DNA of 64,000 bases. Origin: Viscum album (lineage: Eukaryota > Streptophyta > Magnoliopsida > Santalales > Viscaceae). The position numbers were made by a program, and so were the translations under genes. The stretch covers positions 1,542,082,868-1,542,146,867 of the forward strand of contig OY728122.1 in assembly GCA_963277665.1 (NCBI GenBank). The letters are read 5' to 3'. Positions within the stretch are counted from its first letter, which is position 1. Each line of letters opens with the position of its first letter. Of the stretch, positions 38,563-52,275 are shown piece by piece. Below the pieces are notes generated by a model. The model had not been told where the DNA came from and searched no databases. It saw nothing but the letters and a program-made list of their open reading frames with translations.

Positions 38563-38660
38563 GGCCTCAACCAAGACATCTAAAAATCAATTGTTAAGGC
38601 CACATCCATATTCATATCTAAAACAAATGGGTAAGGCCTAAACCAAGTCCATATATGGTT
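38563..38660. repeat. GGCC-type minisatellite in LTR B
   Basis: Three units starting AGGCC, about 36-40 bp each, 486 bp from the LTR start. Confidence 0.68.
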
Positions 38661-39849
38661 TCTCTCTTTAGACCTACTTATACATTTAGGGGCGATAGAG
38701 GACTCCAACCATCACTTAACAAGTCTAATGAATTCATCACATGAATTAATATTACAAATGAATCAATATATCTTAACAAAAAATTACTATAAACCATTTA
38801 ATATAGTAATGAAGAAGGTATCATAAGAGATAATCCACAATGATGTACCAGATTCAACAAATGATGTTGACATAGATGAAAATACTTTAAATTATATCAC
38901 TGGAAAATTATTGAGTGGAAACTAATATTAAACCCATATGAAAAAACGCTTTTATATAAAAATTAAAATTTCATTGAAAACCCATTTTCAATACCGAAAT
39001 ACCCATAGAGGAAAAGATGTTTTTTCATTTAAGTAAACATTAATTTTTGACATAGAAGATGAAAATAAAATAATAGACATAACAATTTAAAAGTTATAGT
39101 CATCATAAAAATTAATAAAATAACATTCCATTTTTTTTTATCAAAACAATCTATATAAAACAAGTATAAAAGATTAATTTTTTTAATCCTTTGAATTAAA
39201 TTCAAAATCGAAATAAAATTTCTTTTATAACAATTTTATATTAATATATGTATAATAATATCAGTAATATTGATGTGGAGAAAATGATTTGATAATTAAA
39301 TCTTTAAACATTCTAGGTGTCCCATACCACTTTGATCATTTAAATCATAAAAACCATGAAAGAAAAATATTTAAAAATGTATTAAATAACTTCATAACAA
39401 CTAAATTAATGACAAGATAAGTCAAGGGGGCTGTATATACACATCATAAAAGAAGGTGGATGTATAACATCAAACTATGCATCAATGAAATGAGATTGAG
39501 GCGAAGTCCCTTACCTTAAGTCAGACTCATCAGGTACAATAATTATCTTCCTGAATAATAAACTTAGGTTAATTATTTACTTTATTGAGGAATTTTTTTA
39601 AATTTATTATTACTTTTATAACACTTATTATCATTTGTAACAATTAATTAATTATTCAAGTTAGTGTTGAGTATTTTGAATATGTTCAGTACTTGAGTCC
39701 AAAATCACATTGGTGTGATGTCTATATTCAAGAAGTATTAGTCCATAATATAAATAATAATATTAAAGACATAATAATCACTTATGTACATAAATTATAC
39801 TTTTAAATCAAATCGTTTATGTATGGTTATACAAAATGAACAGTGTTAT

Positions 39850-40265
39850 GATCTTTGAGATGGTACCTCATTTGTATGTATGAGTTATGAATTCATTTTT
39901 CAATGATCATTATGAAAAGAAGATAATTATGATTTTATATTTCCATAATGATAATAATATAATTAATGTCATCATATTAATTTGTATATAATCATATATA
40001 TCATCAATGTGTTATGGTGATGAAAAATGAATCGCATCGCTTCGTGGAGGTGACAGTTCACACATATGCACGAATGATGTTATCATTTTCATGTGCTTGG
40101 AAAGGTCAGAATGTAAAATATTTTTTTTAAGTAATGATCAATATGTCATTAATATCATATATGAACATTAATTCCATCATTACAACAAATCTTGAGATAT
40201 AGTGATGGAAACTGAATCATATTAGTTCACGTGGTGGTATTTCACCATTCACCTGAATGAGATTT
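39850..40265. repeat. CG-rich motif cluster in LTR B
   Basis: The middle block at 40029-40100 is clear (ATCGCATCGCTTCGTGGAGG, then CACATATGCACGAATGATG and TTATCATTTTCATG). Blocks at about 39855-39900 and 40219-40265 are decayed by CpG-to-TpG or CpA changes. Confidence 0.65.
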
Positions 40266-42389
40266 AGGTGATTATATTAAAATAAGAAAATATTATTATA
40301 TTGAGGATAATATATTTATTATTTCACAATGTTTGAAATTATTTGATGGATTTGTAAGAGGAAATAAAATCGAAATACTAAATTAAAAACGATATGTTTT
40401 CTTCAGAAAATCTCTTTTGATTAACATATCAACACCTCTAAAAAGGGTGTTCTACCTAAACTAAAGCCTTGAGAATGTGGTTAGGGATTATAGAAAAGTA
40501 TTTGGGAAGAAATTATCTGGAAGAAATTGGATATCATGTTTTTTGGATAGAGAATAAGAGTTTTCCCTTTATACGATATGGGAGGGGCACTCTTGAAAAT
40601 ATTTAAAATATTAAATTAATATAAATTAATTTTATAATATTAATGGATACAAACTTATTAATTTTAAATATAGGATAATATTTTGTTGAAATACAATCAT
40701 ATAAAAAAAATTGACAATTTTTTACTATTTTTTATCCTAATCTTTTAGCTTAAACCTTATTGTACTTTTGTAATTCTTACCATGATGACATATAATTTAC
40801 ACTTTGAGGGTTAATATAATAACCATAAATAATTAAACTACCAATAAATGAGTATTTAATAAAATTTTAAGACTTATCCCAATCAATTATCTACATTTCA
40901 TATTTTTTTGAATTTTATATCCTTTAATAAAATATTATTTTTATAATATCATTAATATTAATTTTGACACAATTAATAACATGAATTTTTAAAAAAACCG
41001 TAACAACATTATATCTTAAAACCAACTATTTTAATATATCAATACCATGTCAAAGTCATCCATTAAATTATTTTATATAATTTATTATATAAAATTATAT
41101 TTATTTCAAAAAATTTAATATCTTTTATTTGATTCCTCCATTAATTAAACAATTAATGCATGATCATTGTGTCACAATTTAAGGAAATTATTTTATTACC
41201 AAAATTTATATATAAAATAACTTGATTTTAATTATTATTTTACCATTCTAATGACTTTTTATATTAAAAAATATCCCTTATATAACCCCATATTAATAAT
41301 GTTTCACTTGTTAAAAACAAAAGAAAGAAGAAGTTGACTTTCCTTTGAATATAATGATATAATGTTAACATTCTCATCCAAAATCCCATAAAAGATCTCA
41401 TAACTGACGCATAATTTATTAGGGATGAATAATACCAATCCAATAAAATTATTACAAAAGTTAGGGTAATTTTATAATATTTATAATATTATTTTTTCCA
41501 TTAATTATCTGATTTACCCTAAACAAGGTTAATAAAAAATTACTAATGTTACTATTGATAATTTCCAAAAATAAAAGAAAACTGGTTACAAAACTTGGAA
41601 TTTATTATTACGAATATGAAATATAATTATCATAAATTGAAATTTAGAATTTTAAAAAATTAATTAAAAATTAATCTCATTGACGGATTGAAAAAACGGG
41701 TTTTTAAAGTAAAATGTCCAAAAGATTGAAATTTTTTATATCAAGATTCAATGGGAAATTTGTTACAATGAACAAAATTGGAATAAATTATACAATATTT
41801 GTCTTTTTATACCTTATAAATAATATAAAATATAATCTGACAATATAAATAAATAAATAAATCAGTTTTCAATTACAATATAGTATTTTCACTATTCCTC
41901 AAAAAATGTATCTTATTAGAAAAATACTAGAAAAAATATTTAAAAGTAAATTTTGACACTCTTTTTTTAAATAATAAGATAAATTTGTCAAATAAAATTT
42001 ACAAATGTGTCAAAAACTAGATTTAAAACAACTGCACCATTAAAATGCGTTAAAACTCTATTTTTATAAAAATACATACTTTATGTATATAATTTAATTA
42101 ATTATTATATCATGGTTAGAAAACACATAACATGAATTTTATAAAAACATTTTCTATATATTAAATTTGTTTTTTATATTTCTTTATAATTATTTGGTTA
42201 ATAATGAGTTCAATAATATATTTTCATAGGTAATTTAATCCTCTTCATAACAACCAACTTAACTGATATTGAAAAAACAAATTTAATAGTATATCATTGT
42301 TCGTTTAAGATCAATATTTCATTAAAAATAATATATTGAAGAGATTAAATATTAAAAGGAGACATACCATAAAATATAAGGTTGTTACA

Positions 42390-43777
42390 TTCTCCGCTCC
42401 TTCAATGAATTGCATCATCACAATTACAAATTAAACATAAAAAATAAATGTTTGATTATTCAAAATTCATTTGTGAGAAACCCACATCTGAAATAGGGTT
42501 AACAAATTATCATATTAATACGATGGAAAGAAAAATGTAAATTTTACCACAAAATTTGGCTCTCAAATAGTATAACATTAGTGAAAATTGAAACATGGAT
42601 GTTGAAGATAAATCAAACTCTCATGTTCTGATGGAGAGTGATAGAGAACACAGTCATTAGAAAGTTATCCATAAAATAACCATAAATTTATAATTGGTTA
42701 AAAGACCATTGATTTCTATGTAAGTATATTAAATGAATTACTTTTTTGTTTTAAAATCCTTTTCCTAGAGATGAATTATTCATTTAATATTTAGACAATA
42801 ACTTGAAAAAATTAACTTACTTGATTAATTTTCATGTCATAAGTATAATCTCATCCCTTGGTTGTGCTTAGATCTGTTTTTTATTTCATCAATTACACCT
42901 GCAGATAAATATTCAACCTTAATTTTTGACTCCTAAATCAATTTTTTGAATTATAAGATTCACATGTCATTCCATAAGAACTTAAATGTTTATTGAAACC
43001 AAATTGGTTAGAATAGTTTATCCAATTGTATAAATCATACTTTAACCTCAAATAGTAATATCAAATGTTAAACATAATCCATTCCATCTTTAAGAAACTT
43101 CTAAAATACATCAATCCAAATTCCTAGTCAAAAAAGGTCTCCAAATTTAGAAAATCAACTTAACATCATATTTTACTCAAATATAATGCATATATTTCAG
43201 TCACATAACAACTATTTAATCACCTTAAAAACAAAACAAAAACATTCAAACTTCAAAATACCTGAAGAAGAAGTACTGCCATACAGTCTTTATATATCTC
43301 ATGATTCTTATAAATAGAGCATCATTGATGAAATAATTCTTGAATCCAAAAATACCTGAACTTTAATCATTCTGAATCATTCTTAAACCATTAAATACAC
43401 TTCATCATCATATTCCTTAATACCTCTTTCCTTTCCTTTGTATTTGGTAGTCTCTTCATCATCAATAGTATAACCATTACTGGTATAATATTTTTGATTC
43501 TAACCAATAACCAAAACCCAATGCATAATATGAGTGATACTTGTCATAGTGACATGGTCATGAAGAATCATTTATAGGATGTCTGAATCATGACATATTT
43601 TCCTAATATCTTAGTCTATAGGTTTAACCTATGTTATCCATTATCATTAACAAATAAATATAATGATATCCTATACATAGACTTATCCTTAAAGACAATC
43701 TTAGGGTTATATTCCCAAATCTAGTTTTTCCAAAATCAACTTCCCAAGGTCTATTCTAAACTTCATTTGATACAAAT
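42390..43777 (-). other. Internal region between LTRs B and C
   Basis: 1388 bp, co-linear with 36693-38076. The polypurine tract TTGAAGGAGCGGAGAA (minus strand) lies directly at the left edge. The primer-binding site at the right edge is decayed (minus-strand TTGTATCAAATG). No protein remnant is recognised. Confidence 0.74.
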
Positions 43778-44265
43778 TGTAATGACCTGATCCCAGAAAA
43801 CCAGAGTCGATTAATTTTTTTATTTCATTATCATGATTACAAGGAAGATAATCCCAAAAGACTAAAAAATTTAGAAATTTTTTAAAACAATATGACATAA
43901 ATGAGTCCTGTATTACAAATGAATACACTAATTACAACATAATATTTTATTTGATAATAACTTTTTCCTATTAGCACATCCTTACATATATATCTTAGTT
44001 CACTTCCTGAATTCTTGAGGAAAGAAAATAAAAATTATTGTGTGTTCAAATGCCCAGTATGGGTAAGAGTATAGTGTAATATATGATTATATATGGAATA
44101 ACAAATATTTAAGGTAAATAACTGAAACACATGTCATTTAAATAATCAAATGAGAAAGGAATCATAACCATGGACATTCTACAAGTATAATAATCACATG
44201 GAATATTAATAACTAATTTCATAATTATAGAATGAATAATTTTGCATATATGATACATATCGTGA

Positions 44266-44362
44266 GGCCTTGGCCAAGACATATAAAAATAAATGGTTAA
44301 GGCTTAAAAAAATCCAAATATAAAAATTAATAGGTAAGGCCTCAGCCAATTCCATATCTTGT
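44266..44362. repeat. GGCC-type minisatellite in LTR C
   Basis: Three units (GGCCTTGGCCAAGACATA, GGCTTAAAAAAATCC, GGCCTCAGCCAATTCC starts), about 37-38 bp apart, 488 bp from the LTR start. Confidence 0.7.
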
Positions 44363-45585
44363 TTATCTCATGATACCTATTTATCCGTTAAGGGACTATA
44401 CAGGGCCTCTCCCATCACTTACTATGTCTAACTCATTCCTCACAAGAATAAATAATACAACTGAATCAATATGTCTTAACAAAAATTGACCATAAACCAT
44501 TTAATAAAGTAAGTAAGATGGTATCATAAGGGATATCCCTAAATTAATTACAGTACTGAATTAATTATTTTGACATAGATGAAAATACATTAAATGAGAT
44601 CACTGAAAAATTATTCTTAAAAAACTCTTATTATACCCATTTGAAATAAACACTTTTGTATTAAAATATAATTTTCTTTGAAAACCCATTTAAATAAATA
44701 TAAAGAAATATAAAATATAAAGATACCAAGAAATACCAACAAATATAAAGATTTATTTTCATTCTAGTAAACATGAAATCTTGAAAAGGAATATGAAAAT
44801 AAAATATTTTCTATTTTGTAGAAAAACCAATTTCCATTGTATAAGTTAAGAATAGAACATTCCATTAATCATTGGTCGAATTGTTCAATATAAAACAGGT
44901 AAAAATATTCATTTTTGAAAAAAATTTAATGTAATTATAAATATAAATAAAATTTCCTTTATAAAACTTTTATACACACATATATATATAATAAAATCAA
45001 TAATATTAATATGGATAAAAATATTTGATAATTATATCTTTAAACAATCGAGGTGCCTCATATCACATTGAACATTTAAATCATAAGCACCATGAAATAA
45101 TAACATTTAAAAAAATAATATAACTTGATAATAAATAAATTAATCACCCGATATTTCAAATGGTCTGTATATAAACTTTATAAAAGTATGTGGGTGTATA
45201 ACATCAAATTATTCCTCAATTAAAAGAGATTTAGACAAAGTCACCCACCTTGAGTCCTACTCATTAAATACAATATTTACCTTCATGAATAATAAACCTA
45301 GATTAATTATTTATTTTCCTGATGTACTTTTTCAAGTTTATAATTCCTTTTATATAACTTATTAACATTTTCTTAAAATTACATAATTATTTAAGTTCAC
45401 ACTGGATGTTTTGACGATATTCAGTACATCATTCCAAATTGAATTTTCTATGATTTTAATAGTCAAAGCAGTATTAGTACATTATATATAAAATAATATT
45501 AATGAAATAATAATAACTTTTATACATCAATTATACTTTAAAATATAACCATTTATGTATGGTCATGAAACATTAACAAAATTAT

Positions 45586-46005
45586 AATCATTGAGACGGT
45601 ATGATGTACATACAAATGAGTAACTTTTTCATATTTAAATTATCATTATTGAAAGAAATTAAGAATCATTTTAACATTATAGAATAATAATAATATCCTT
45701 AATACTATATAAATTGTTTAAATATACACATATATATCATCCCTGTGATATGGTGATGAAAAACAAATCACATCGTTTTGTGGAGGTGATAGTTCACACA
45801 TACACATGAACGATGTTATCATTTTAATGTTCATGGAAAGGTAAGAACAAAAATAATATATTATTTTTAAATAATGATAAATATGTAATTAATGTCATAT
45901 ATAAACATTAATTCCATTATTAATACCAGTATTGATATATGATGAAGGAAAAAAGTATATCGGTTAGCGAGGTGGTATTTCACCTTTCACACGAATGATT
46001 AATTC
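45586..46005. repeat. CG-rich motif cluster in LTR C
   Basis: The middle block at 45766-45836 is clear (ACATCGTTTTGTGGAGGTGATAG, split here over several words, then ACGATGTTATCATTTTAATG). Flanking blocks are at about 45586-45630 and 45956-46005. Most CpGs of the core have become TpG or CpA. Confidence 0.62.
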
Positions 46006-46337
46006 TTTTACCATTTGATGGAAGTGGAGACGAATTTAGGGGATGATATTAACATTATAAGATATCAATATATTTATTACTAGAGAGTTATCATTTCCCC
46101 ATGGTTGAAGAATATTTTGAGGAAGTTGAAGAAGAAATAAAATTGAAATACTTAATTAGAAAGGACACATTTTCTTCAGACAATCACCTTTGATTAACAC
46201 TTTGACACCTCAATTGAAGGTGTTCTGCCAAAAATAATGTCTCTATAATGTGGGTACGTATTCTAGGATGGTATTTTGGTAGAAATTAGTAAAAATAAAT
46301 AGGTTTTTAAATGTTTGTAAAAGAGAAGAAGTTGATC

Positions 46338-46353
46338 CCTTTTATAAGAAGGG
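46338..46353 (-). promoter_or_regulatory. Candidate TATA block of LTR C
   Basis: The minus strand reads CCCTTCTTATAAAAGG, a strong TATAAAAGG box. The same block, in the same position, is conserved in D and E and decayed in A and B. U3 would then be about 1.9 kb. Confidence 0.55.
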
Positions 46354-48275
46354 GGAGGGGAACTCTTGGAAATCTTCAAAATAATAAATTAATATTATTT
46401 AATTGTATAATCCAAATGGATCTAAACTTATTAATTTTATATACAGGATGATTTTTGGGTTGAAATAAATTCATCAAATAAAAATTAGATAAGTCTTAAC
46501 AATTTTTTTATCATTTTTTTATCTTTAAAACTAATTTAATCTTATTAATTCTTACCATGATGTCATGTAATTTAAAATTTAAGGGTTAATATAATTAATA
46601 TAAAATGTCAAACGACATGTAAATGAGTTATTGATTAAATTTCAAGACATATCTAAATTAGTTAACTGAATTTTAGATTCGTATGAATTATATATCTTTT
46701 AATAAAATATTTTTTTAACATCAATAAAATTAATTTGGACACTATTCCAAACTTGACTTTTTCAAAATATCATAAAAACATGATATCTTAAAAAATAATC
46801 TTTTAACTCATCACTAACATGTCAAATACATTAAAAAAATTCATGTATGAGAATAATTATGTCAAATTTAATTTATTTTAATATTTTTAATATCTTTTAT
46901 TTGATTCTTCCATTAATTAAACAATTATTTCATCATCATTGTGTCACCATTTAAGGTAATTATTTTATCACTAAAATTTAAAAGTAAATTACCATGATTT
47001 ATATTAACATTTTTTATTTCTAAATACTATTTATAGCCTAACATATCCCTTATATAGTCCCATATAAAAAATATTTCTCTTATTAGAAACAAAAGTGTGA
47101 CAAAATTGACATTCATTTGAATATAATATTATAAAGGTTATATTCTCATCCAAAATGTCATAAACTGTCCCATAAATGATCCTTTAATTATAAGAGACAA
47201 AAAATACAAATCCCAAAAAAATTAGGACAAATTTTAGAGTAATTTTATAATATTTTTATTTTTATTTTTACGCTTAATTGCTTGATTTACCCTTAACTAT
47301 AATAATAAAATGTTACTAAAGTTATTCTATGTAGTACCCAAAAATAAAATTAACCTAGTCACTAAATTTGGATATAATGATTCCAAATAGGGAATCAAAT
47401 TTTCTAATTTAAATTCGTGATTTTTTTAAATTAAAAAAAATTAATCTCATTGACGGATAGAGAAAATGGGTTTGTAAAGTGAAAACGGCCTAAAATATTG
47501 AAATTTTTTTATATCTAAATTTAACAGGAAATTTATTTAAAATGACCTTAATTGAATTAGCTAATGAAAAATTCATATAATTATAATTTAAGAAAATATA
47601 AAATATAACATACCAATATAGATAAATATGACAAAAAAGCAGTTTTAATTAAAATGTAGTATTTTTTATTTTTCATCAAAAATTGAATCTTATGACAAAA
47701 ATTCCAAAAATTCACGCAAAGTAAATTTTGATACCCTTATTTCAAATAATTTGTATATTTTTTCAAATATAATTTAAAAAAGTATCAAAAAAATGATTTA
47801 AAAAAGTGTGATGTAAAAAGGTGGTAAAACAACCTTTTTATAAAAATAAATATTTTATACATAAGATTTGATTTATTGTTACATCATATCTAGAAAACAC
47901 ATATGATAAATTTTAAACAATAGATTCAATATTATATATATATATATAATAAATATAATCCAAAAAAGTGTGATTTTTTTATTTTATTGTTATAAAACAC
48001 ACTAGTTCACCTTTAAATAGTTTTTATATAAAATTTGATTTATATTAAATTGGTTTTTAAATTTATTTCTAATTAATTGGTAACCAATTAATTCAATAAT
48101 ATATTTTCATAATTTTTTTAATCCAATTCATAACCACCAACTTAACGGCTAGTGATTAAATAATAATATATAACAGTATATTGAGATTTGTTTAAGCTCA
48201 ATGTGGGGTTCAACATAAGATATCAAAGATATTAAATTTAAAAGGATACATATCACAAAATATTGGGCTGTTATA

Positions 48276-49559
48276 TTGATATTATGATAAATAAAAAAAT
48301 TATTAATTCAAATTAAATCATATTCATATTCATAAAATAATCATTGTATATTCACGAAGAACAAATAAGTGAATAACTATTAAATAAATGAACACTTCAT
48401 AAATTAAAACATGAGATAATCATTTATTAATGACTCAAAAAAATAGATAATTAAAAACACTTTTTAATTTTATCTCATTCATTATAGACACAATATAAAC
48501 ACATTATATACATTTCAAAATATAAACTTTTATTATTATTCGTTTTATGGTGCTTATTTAAAAATATATAACATTTTATATGAATTATCAACAATTTATA
48601 ATCAAATTTATATTTTGTGTACTATTTTCATAATACAAATATCAAATACTTAAATTTTTTTTACCCATTTGTCATATAAATCATCAAAAGACTTTTAATA
48701 AGGTTTAAATAATCTTACAAAACATCTTTAATTTGAAAAATTCAAATTGATTAATTATGAGTAATTAATAATTTAACTTTAATCACTTTATTATCAATGT
48801 TATTTTTTAATTTATGATCTCATTATAAATAACCCCTTATGATTACAAAATTTTTTTTATCTAATTCATAAGGAATGTCATATAAATTAGATAAATGGTA
48901 TTTTTAATATTGAGATTTTATATTAAGGAATACTTAACAATAAATTTTTCATAATAATTTATTAACTAATTATAAAATATTTATAAATAATAAATTAAAA
49001 AATTATTCTAAATTAATAAATATCCCCAAAATACCTTTATATAAATATTAATATACAATTTATAAATAATAATAATCAATTAAAAATTTAATTTCATGGG
49101 TAAAAAATCCTTCTTCGATCTTATTTTATTGTTTAGTGTTAAACATAAAACATGATATAAATGATATATTACAATTTGGGTTGAGTCATATCATATGACT
49201 GATAATCCAAGGATTCTTCCTCTAAAAGTCATATTTTATGACTAATATCCCAATCATCAAATAGGGTAAATGATCATATTTTATGATTGATATCCATGCT
49301 CATTACTTATTATATCATATCATATTTGATGATAAAAATAATTATATCTTTAGTTATTTTATACTCTATTTTTTCAAAAAAGAAATACATGGATATCATC
49401 TTTTAAGATACCATGATATCAAACGATATGAAGAAAAGAAATAGTAGATTTTAAACTTTGTCATTATGTGAAATATCCCATATCGTATTCCATGATAAAA
49501 AACCCAAAACAAATATAAGATATCATATTATATGACATGAAGATTATATGCAATATGAT
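48276..49559. other. AT-rich stretch, no gene
   Basis: No coding or RNA gene is seen. Three short palindromic phrases of the type TCATATTTTATGA or TCATATCATATGA occur at about 49178-49300, roughly 45-50 bp apart. Confidence 0.5.
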
Positions 49560-50130
49560 ATTGATATTGTTTATTTCCCATAAGGCATCATAAATACATG
49601 TACATTACAACCATCGATACCTCTATTATGACTAATAAGGGGCTCATAACATATAATAGAAGTAGTGAAAGTAATCAAAATATGAATCCACTTCTATCCA
49701 TACTTAAAATATTAAATATGAATAAATAAAAAAGAAGAATAGTATAAACCTGTGTACCTTTCATTGATGATCCAATGTAACATTTCATCTTCATCATTCT
49801 TGATGAAGATCACTAACAGAGATCAAAGGCTTTCATTCTTTGGGATGTATCTAAATGCTAAGACAAATCACTATTCATATGAGTGGGATCTATCTCCTCA
49901 CCATTTCATGTTATCCCCTCATGTAGTAAAGGTATAAGATAAAGATATATTAGGGTTCCAGATAGTTTTATCCAAGCATTACGCAAGCACAAAAAACACT
50001 ACAATCACATAGTGGTGGTATTAATGAATCCTTGAGAATGCTCCTCAATGATTCATGGATTTACTCGTGTGTTACAAAACATGAGTAAATGCCTTGGTTA
50101 GTTCATACATCATATGATTTAATTTGACTC
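49560..50130. repeat. Repeat Y, copy 2, left part (split by element 4)
   Basis: It aligns with 27190-27662 and ends with GACTC at 50126-50130, the left copy of the target duplication. The frame at 49752-49937 is not conserved in copy 1. Confidence 0.65.
50126..50130. repeat. Left target-site duplication of element 4
   Basis: GACTC, identical to 61556-61560. The paralogous uninterrupted site at 27658-27662 has a single GACTC. Confidence 0.85.
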
Positions 50131-50658
50131 GGTAACACCCCGACCCTAATTACCTAGAGTCGTAGTATTATTACATAACATTGAAATGATTACAAAGAAT
50201 CAAGTCCTGAAAGACCAATAAATTTAGTGATCTTGGAAAAAAGATTACATAAATGAAGTTCAACATTACAACTTTAAAATAAAAACAACAGTAATTCATT
50301 CCATTATAAATGTCCAAGACTCCTAGATTATGCCTGAAAGTCACTCGTAACTAACTTCTTCATATACTAGGAAAATAAACCATAATAGAGTGGTGAGATC
50401 AGATGCTCAGTAAGGGTAAATATTTTAGCAGAAGATATAAACTTTTAAGGTATGCTGTGTAATAAAAAAATAACCTTTCCAACATAAACTTGAACATAAT
50501 ATGGAAAACATAAATCAAACATTAGCATATAAACATGCACATAGATATTTTACTAGTCGAATAATCACATGTAATAACTAATTTCATAATTAGGGAATGC
50601 ATAATGCCAGACTTCAATTTCTGTGTCACGATCTCCTGCCGTGACCTAGGGGATAACT

Positions 50659-50823
50659 GTAACTGGACCCTAACCTGGAGAGCCTCTGTAACCAGACTCC
50701 AACTCGGAGAGCCTCTGTAACCGGACTCCAACCCGGAGAGCCTCTATAACTAGACTCCAAACCTGAGAGTTTGTTTTAACCATACCCCAACACAGAGGCC
50801 TTACTTTTACCAATCCCCAACCC
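50659..50823. repeat. 29-bp minisatellite in LTR D
   Basis: About six units of 28-31 bp; the clearest core is GACTCCAAC-CGGAGAGCCTCT. The first three units are near-identical and later ones decay rightwards. Offset from the LTR start is 528 bp, in flanks homologous to those that hold a different repeat in A-C. Confidence 0.8.
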
Positions 50824-51810
50824 AAAACATACTAGTCCAACACATTCATCTTAAGAAAAAGGATGAAATATAACATAAACATTCATATTACAACTAGCAT
50901 AATAAATTTCAATACTTTAACCATAAAACATGAATGGAATAAAAATAACTCATCCATAGTCAAACATATCACAAAACCTTAAATAAAATATGGGAGATTT
51001 GTATCATAATAAATCAACTTCAAAAAAGTGTACAATTTATCAACGGATGTTGACATAGATGAAATCAAAACTATTTGAGAGAAATATTGCTTTCTATTTT
51101 GAAATCATTTAATAGTCACATAATTATAAAGAAAAAATTTACTTTTAAAATATTCTTATAAGCTTTTAAGGGAATATTCGACAATGTTATAATGGCAGAA
51201 AATAGCCTCACCCACTATATTAGTTAAAAAAACAATCTTACCATAATTTTTTCAAAAAGGTTATAAAGTACCTTGTATGGAAACCAACAGAAAGATTCTA
51301 TTATAAACTTCTTATAAAAAGTCAAGAAAAGGTTTAAATGAATTTATCCCATAGTTTAGTAAATAGTAAAAATGTTTTGAAATACATTTTTATGAAAACA
51401 TGTATGTGGATGATAAAGATGTCACATTAGATACTTATGTAAAAATAACCTCGGATAATAAAGAGATTCTGAAATTAACCCTTACCTTACACTTTACTTT
51501 GGTAGAGGGTACATTTAACCTCTTGTATAATGAACACTGTATGTTATTAGATTATACCATAACCAAATTCATATTTATTATATCATACATGACTCTTTTA
51601 TGACTTTATAATGCCCATTTAATAATGATTTTCATGTTAAATTAACATTTCAGATAATAATTGCTTTCTTTATCGTACGTATTTTAACATGTTATTATTG
51701 ACCCTATCATTTAGATCATGATTTAAATAATTCAATATTAAAAAAATTTATTCATATATCATATATATTTAGAATATAAATATTTATAATAGATGGATAT
51801 ATGAAATGAA

Positions 51811-52275
51811 AAACACCGTTTCTGGAGATGGTGCGTCGTATGTACGCATAAACGTAGTTTATGTTTTCATATCGTATTGAACGGATTTATGTAAATAAGA
51901 TATATGCAAGTGAATAATTGAATATATATATATATAGACACATTATAATTATTATTTCATATATTAAAAACCTATTAGTAATATATATTTTTATAATCGT
52001 CGATGAATGGTGAATGTAGAAATGAATCTCATCGCGTCGTGGAGACGATAATCCGTACGTACGCACGAGTGACAATATCATTTCCTTAAAGGATTTTAAT
52101 TGGATGGTATATTCATTTTAAATAGACATTTTCATGTTATTTTCATTATTTATATACATATTAATCATCATTATATCCATCCAAATAACATAGTGTTGAA
52201 TAACAAATTGCACCACGGTGTTGTGACGGTAAGCTGTGCGTATGAACGCATGGTGACATTATCATTCATAGGATG
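51811..52275. repeat. CG-rich motif cluster in LTR D (three blocks)
   Basis: Blocks are at 51811-51869, 52025-52092 and 52205-52275. The middle one reads ATCGCGTCGTGGAGACG, then CGTACGTACGCACGAGTGAC and ATATCATTT. Each block is followed by a GGAT(G)G-like phrase and AT-rich DNA, which suggests tandem duplication of a 180-215 bp unit. Confidence 0.75.

Larger units (their letters stand above)
38077..42389 (-). repeat. LTR B (middle, shared LTR)
   Basis: It starts TATAATTCCC (TG mutated to TA) and ends GGTTGTTACA. It is flanked on both sides by internal regions, so it serves as an LTR to both. It has the same landmarks as A and C. Confidence 0.8.
32261..48275 (-). mobile_element. Element 3: three-LTR, two-internal retrotransposon array (LARD type)
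   Basis: Three co-linear copies of a 4.3-4.5 kb LTR (A 32261-36692, B 38077-42389, C 43778-48275) are separated by two homologous internal regions of 1384 and 1388 bp. Each LTR starts TGTAAT or a one-base variant and ends GTTACA or GTTATA. Each internal region starts with a purine tract (minus strand) next to the upstream LTR end and ends in a decayed primer-binding site, giving minus-strand sense. No gag or pol is readable. This is the product expected from unequal recombination between LTRs of one family, or from insertion into a sister copy. The outer flanks ATTCT and TTGAT do not match, so no simple target duplication survives. The LTRs are much diverged, so the array is old. Confidence 0.8.
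43778..48275 (-). repeat. LTR C
   Basis: It starts TGTAATGACCTGATCCC and ends GGGCTGTTATA. It is the 5' LTR of the array in sense orientation and keeps a clear minus-strand TATA block at 46338-46353. Confidence 0.82.
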
